DNA of 64,000 bases from Lagopus muta (lineage: Eukaryota > Chordata > Aves > Galliformes > Phasianidae). The notes under the pieces were generated by a model. The model had not been told where the DNA came from. It worked only from the letters and a program-made list of their open reading frames with translations, and ran no database searches. The DNA is taken from positions 59,482,578 through 59,546,577 of the forward strand of contig NC_064438.1 of NCBI RefSeq assembly GCF_023343835.1, read 5' to 3'. Shown here piece after piece: positions 59,501 through 64,000 of the stretch. The first letter of the stretch is position 1. The number at the start of each line of letters is the position of its first letter. Both the position numbers and the translations under genes were made by a program.

Positions 59501-62500
59501 GGGCAGGTTGATACCAATGGAGAAACGGGGAATGGGAGTTGACGACTGAAAGATAAAGTGAGTAGGTGATGGCTGCAAGGGAAATGCTCCTAAGGGACAA
59601 GCACATTTGTATTTGCTTAAAGCAAAGCCTGTAAGCCAATCCCCTGGTAGCCTGAAAAGAAAGGAAGCCTTTTGGCCAAAGAGAGTGTCCTGCCTCAGTT
59701 TCCCAGCTCCTTCCGGGCGTGAGATTTTCCACCTCCATTCCCGTGGGAGCTGTGATGGGACTTGCAATGTCTGCGGCTTCCCCGGAATTACTTTCTCCAG
59801 GCTGATTCCTAGGTCCTGGCATTTCTGGAACGCAAGGAACACATCTCTGTCCAGTTTCCTCAGCAGCTCCTGCAGAGGTGTCTCTGACAGCTGTCCCCTT
59901 CAAGGAAGAACACAGCAGTAGCCTGGCTGGGCTTAGTGGATGGGATGTGGCGGGAGCGTAGCCTGAGCCAGGACTTGAATGAGGAGCTCCAGTAACCGCC
60001 GGCACGTGTTCTTTAGTCCCCCAGGTCCTCCAGAGCTGCGCCGAGTTCATCGAGCAGCATGGCGTGGTGCAGGGGATATACCGCCTGTCCGGCGTGGCGT
60101 CCAACGTCCAGAGACTGCGGTAAGAGTGCTGCGACTGACAGACACAGCTGCCAGCAGGGGCACGTGCCCTGTTGCGGGTGTTCAGAGGCCTGTGGGCCAT
60201 GCCTTAGCACCAAGAGAAGGTCTCCTTTGGGAACATCCCATCCAGCGCGGCTGACGTGGTGCTGGTGGCCGAGTGGTTGTGTTCTCCTGTACATCAGGAA
60301 GCCCTTCCAACTCTTGATTGCATTGGGTGTGGCTTTTGACTTGCTTTCCTCTTTCTCAACCGTTTTCGTGTCCTTCTCTGCAGCCAGGAATTTGAGTCTG
60401 AGCAGGTTCCTGAGCTAACCGTCCGCGACGTTCACAGCGCGAGCTCCCTCTGCAAAATGTACTTCAGGGAGCTCCCGACCCCCCTGCTGACCGACCAGCT
60501 GTACGACAAGTTCTCGGTAAGCACAAGGCAACGCCTTTCCTTTCCCTCTTCCCTGGGCCTCTTGGGAGATGGCTGCAGCAGTGCCCCAGCTCTGAGGCCC
60601 TTCTTCTGTTAGCGCCACGGGGTTTACTCGCATGTCTTTGCCACATCCTGCATTGTGCTGATGCCACTTCTGGTGGCCCCAGGAGGTGGTTATTTCCATA
60701 TTCACAATGCTTACGAGAATTCCTGTGTTGTTTGTTTGTTTGTTTGTTTTTTGCTATTCCCAACTATTTCTGGAACGGGAAGGGAATTAATAGCCAAGGG
60801 TACTTGGAGATGAATGCCCCCTGCGAGGAGCTGAGCTGCCCAACCAGGCTGTAAACCGGCCCGGTGCTTGGACTCCTTGGCCGTGGTGGCACCAGCTGCG
60901 TGCCGCTATGTTCGCCAGTTGCCTCTGGGGAGGCCTAAAATCTTTCTCAGTGCTGACCAGCAGCGCGCTGTGCCCATGGTTCCCGACCCTGCGGCAGGTA
61001 TCTCGCCTGATTTGTGTCTCAATCCCTTTCTGCCCTTTTCCAGGATGCTGTTGGTGCCACTACGGAGGAGGAGCGGCTGGTCAGAATGCGGGACGTCATC
61101 CAGCAGCTGCCCGCTCCTCACTACAGGTCAGTGCTGCCCTCAGCCTGCTGAGCTCAGCCCTGCTGCACTTCAGAGGGCAAAGTGCAATTCCAGGCTTTGT
61201 CTCACGCGAGCAACGGGATGCCTGGGTGTGCTGAAACACTGCATGGGGTTAATTGATGGGGTCAGTTCCTGGGCACGGGGCACGCTTGGTGCAGCTGATG
61301 GCTGTGGCTGTGCTGTGCTGGTGCTGGGTTCTGCAGCGTGGCACTTGGTCAAGTTGGATCTACTTCATCTTCAGCATCAGTAGCACTAATAACAACTAGT
61401 GTGAATTGAGGTTTGCTTTGTGAGTCGCAGCACGGGATGCTGGCTGGTGCTGAACATTTGCCTCTCTTGTTTCCCAGGACCTTGGCGTATCTGATGAGAC
61501 ACTTGGCCTGTCTGGCTGGGCACTGCTCCACCACAAACATGCATGCGAAGAACTTAGCAATTGTGTGGGCTCCAAACCTCTTAAGGTAAACTTCTTTTTC
61601 CGTTTCAACAGAACGCTTACATCTGTTCTCCAGTAGAATAAAGCAGTCCTCCCTTCTGCACCACATGTGCTCTTCTCCTGTAAAATCTGCAGTGAGTGGC
61701 TGACAGCAGAGCAGGAGCCTGGACTGTTCTCCAACCCCACGTGGGCACAATTTCTAGCTGAGCATTGCTGCTCTCTTGTTTAGATGGGACTGGTGTGTCC
61801 TTGATCAGCCAGGAGAACTTCTTCAGTGGCATCACTGCCCACTGCGGAAGTCTCCAGAGAACAAATGTGACAGCTTTGGGCTGCAGTAATTCAGACCTGG
61901 GGAAGCGATCTTGGCTGAATGACTTCTAAAACCTGCCTTTTCTACAGATCACAGCAGAGCGAGTCTGCCTGCGCCAGTGGGAGAGCTGCCTGCACGGAAC
62001 TGCAGACGCAGTCGTCTGTGGTGGAATTCATCATCGACCACACAGACGTCCTCTTCTGCTCCACATCTGGACCTGACATGGCAGGTGGAGCAGGTGAGTG
62101 TCTTCCTCCATTAGCTTTATCTTGGTCCTGTCACCGTCACTATGATGTCTTGGAAGCAGGTGAAGCTTGGTGAAAGTGTGGCAGCGAAGTTTTCTGAGTT
62201 CACCATACCTGCTTTCTAGGGTTTTTGTTTGCCTGTTTCGATACAGGGAGCTGCTCTTAATTATGACTTCATCCTTTGCCATAGACACATGTCTGAGCAC
62301 ATGGTTATTTTGAGCTGCTCTTCTTGCAGCGGCTTGGTTAAGCAAGTCTGAGGAAAACACAGCAGCTCCCCCGGACCTGTGATGGCTGTGCTGCCGCTTT
62401 CTGATCCTGGCTCTCACCTGTGGTTTTCCCTTCCAGGGCACAGTTCTCTCTCAGGGCCCCAGTCTGTGCAGGCGTCTTCTCCTGCTACAGAGCTGCTTAG

Positions 62501-64000
62501 CCTGGAGGAGGCGCAGGCACGGAGGCGAGGCCACAGCAGCTCTCCTGTGGTTGTGACTGAGAGCAGGGACATAGAGGTGGAAGAAGGCCCCGCAGCTGTA
62601 CGGGGGAAATTCCACACAGTCATCGACTTTCCATCTGAAAGGTAAAGAGGACTTTGTTTTCCAGCAGCTATCATCACTGTTTGGGTGGCTTGTGTTTGTT
62701 TTGTCCCCACTATTTCTAGTGCCTAAACTTGTGGAAACTAGATTTAATGAATGGTGCCTGAAGTGTTGCAGTGAATCTCCACTCCACTTTGGACTGTGAG
62801 ATTGAACTAACATTCAGTTGCCTGACGGGCTGAGTTTAGCCACACAAGGCTGCCGTTCCTTCCTTGCTGGGCAGGCAGTCACGAGATGCACAAAGCCACG
62901 CTGACGTCTACCCTGGACTGTGCTGGATGTACCTGGAAACGTTGGGGTTTTCCGGACTTCACGGCCACGTGCCTGAAACCAATTCCTGTTCTCCTGAAAG
63001 CAGAGCTGTTGGTCAGACCTGCTGGCACGAGAAACTAGACATGGCAGTGAGATGGGCCGATGAGCTGTCAGAGTCAGAGTCAGAGATGCTTTTGACGTTC
63101 CTTTATGGCTGTGCAATTCCTCAGCCAGCAGTTATGCCTGCCAACTCAGTCAAAGCCTTCCTTTAGGCGCTGTCCTGTACAGGTGTGTGGAGCCTGTGGA
63201 CCTCACGTGCTCTGCATCTTGCTTGACACAGTTGAGGGGAATTTAGCCAGCAAGACTTCAGGGCTGAGCTGTAGGAATGGAACCATCCCTCCACTGCTTG
63301 AAATGGAGCGAGTTTCTAAGCTGTGTTTCAGCAGGAACCAGGCGGTGCTAGGAACAAGCAACTGTTGGCAAGAGCTCAGTGCAGGTCTTCCCTCACTCTG
63401 CTCCACGCACGGCTCACACCATTCCCTGTTTTCTCTCTCCAGACCAAGTCCGCCCACCATGATAAAGGAATCACCAGCTGGCTGTTGGTGTTCCTGCTTC
63501 AGCCTGGGAAAACCATCTTCTGGGGCCAAACGCCAGCCACAGCGCCGTCCCAGGGAGCCCTCAGAAATAGAAATCGTAGTGCTGGCAGGTAAGGGTGCAA
63601 ATCCAGCTTTCAACGCCTTGCTTTTCAGCAACATAGAATTCTTGCTGTCAGTGGGCTTGTATCTACTTCCAGCGTTCCAACCCATACCTGACACCTTTAG
63701 TTCACCTGTGATCAAGAACCACTTTTGTAATTCAGCTTGTGAAAGTTTGGCACTAACCCCTGTGTATCCTTCCTAGATGAACTGAGCCCTTGTCCACCCA
63801 GAAGAGCCGGAGCAAGTAGCGAAGCTGGGCTGTGTGCTTCCCCCAGTGGAGAGCTCTTGGGAAGCACAAATGGCTGCGGTTCACATGACAGCCTTCCATG
63901 TAACAACAGTGATGGAGAGAGGGAGCTCATCCAAGTTCAAGCCCTCATTTCTCCCGGCTCTGCTGAAGATGCTGACCTGAGCCCGCCAGGCACCACAGTC
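56538..64000 (+). CDS. ARHGAP32-like RhoGAP, copy E (cut by the window end in the last exon)
   Basis: Spans units 4 and 5. Exons: 56538-56615 (ATG at 56562), 56922-57044, 57624-57701, 58495-58576, 59283-59426, 60017-60119, 60384-60516, 61044-61126, 61478-61585, 61948-62093, 62437-62641, 63443-63588 and 63777-64000. The last exon is cut at the window edge. By homology its stop would lie about 204 bases beyond. The frame is open throughout, and the exon sequence matches the other copies. The long SH3-proximal intron has the unit's private A at 57978. Confidence 0.9.
58959..64000 (+). repeat. Array unit 5, cut by the window end (5,042 bp)
   Basis: Covers the equivalent of unit positions 1-5042 and ends inside the last coding exon. 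It carries C at 63309, like units 1 and 4. Confidence 0.98.
58979..59155 (-). mobile_element. CR1 fragment, minus strand, unit 5 copy
   Basis: Counterpart of 21-197, inside the intron of gene copy E. Confidence 0.85.

Larger units (their letters stand above)
1..64000 (+). repeat. Head-to-tail tandem array, 14.74-kb unit, 4.34 copies
   Basis: The whole window is one tandem array. The sequence starting at base 1 recurs at 14742, 29477, 44218 and 58959, giving periods of 14741, 14735, 14741 and 14741. The second unit is six bases shorter because it has two rather than three copies of a GTCAGA hexamer. No unrelated sequence separates units and no unit is inverted. The unit edges used here are arbitrary, set by where the window starts. 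A biologically natural unit would begin just after a gene's poly(A) signal, near unit position 5,345. Both window edges lie inside the array, so its true length is unknown. Confidence 0.99.

Noticed and set aside
1-64000. CRISPR-like or prokaryotic defence array
   Set aside because: The repeat unit is 14.7 kb with spliced vertebrate exons and CR1 LINEs. There are no short regularly spaced repeats.
1-64000. ARHGAP33 as the parent gene
   Set aside because: The SH3 and RhoGAP parts fit both, but the post-GAP motifs (GKFHTVIDFP, SAEDADLSPP, SSEPLSP) are those of ARHGAP32.

Overview
The window is a vertebrate tandem array. One unit of about 14.74 kb is repeated head to tail, with units starting at 1, 14742, 29477, 44218 and 58959. 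There are four full units plus 5,042 bases of a fifth. CR1-type LINE fragments, compact introns and the gene content point to a bird, most likely a galliform such as chicken (inference). From memory, the chicken Z chromosome carries a large testis-expressed ampliconic array that includes a RICS (ARHGAP32)-derived gene family. This window fits that picture, but I could not check it.

Each unit carries exons of a plus-strand gene related to ARHGAP32 (RICS/p250GAP/GRIT), a Rho-family GTPase-activating protein. Because the window opens inside an intron, every gene copy runs across the unit boundary as drawn here. The 5' exons lie at unit positions 8760-14359 and the RhoGAP and 3' exons at 325-5246 of the next unit. 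Copies seen: one 3' part (325-5246), three with all recognised exons (12321-19981, 27056-34722, 41797-49463) and one cut by the window end (56538-64000). Joining exons with canonical splice signals gives a protein of about 610 residues: SH3, basic linker, RhoGAP, and the first part of the ARHGAP32 C-terminal region. The catalytic arginine and other GAP residues are kept. The long C-terminal tail is lost at a stop followed closely by an AATAAA. The PX domain is broken (a one-base frame change in its first exon, core exon not found), and the SH3 ligand-binding tryptophan is arginine.

Layout of one unit (unit 1 numbering): 1-324 intron with an old CR1; 325-5246 RhoGAP and C-terminal exons; 5319-5324 poly(A) signal; 5676-5935 CpG-rich candidate promoter/first exon; 5950-6141 and 7240-7843 CR1 fragments; 6908-7050 an exon-like open segment of unknown identity; 8760-8886 and 9698-9804 probable N-terminal exons; 11100-11320 a possible CRE/CCAAT promoter; 11564-11649 the remnant PX exon; 12321-14359 the exons up to and including SH3.

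The units are almost identical. By eye I found seven single-base differences and one 6-base length difference, none in a recognised exon. Four of the seven are CpG transitions. Two of these sites show all four allele combinations among units, which suggests exchange between units or recurrent CpG mutation. The array is therefore far younger than the CR1 copies it contains, or is being actively homogenised. A truncated, catalytically intact, multicopy RhoGAP is biologically notable because duplicated GAP genes underlie known male meiotic drive systems in mouse and fly; that link is speculative here.
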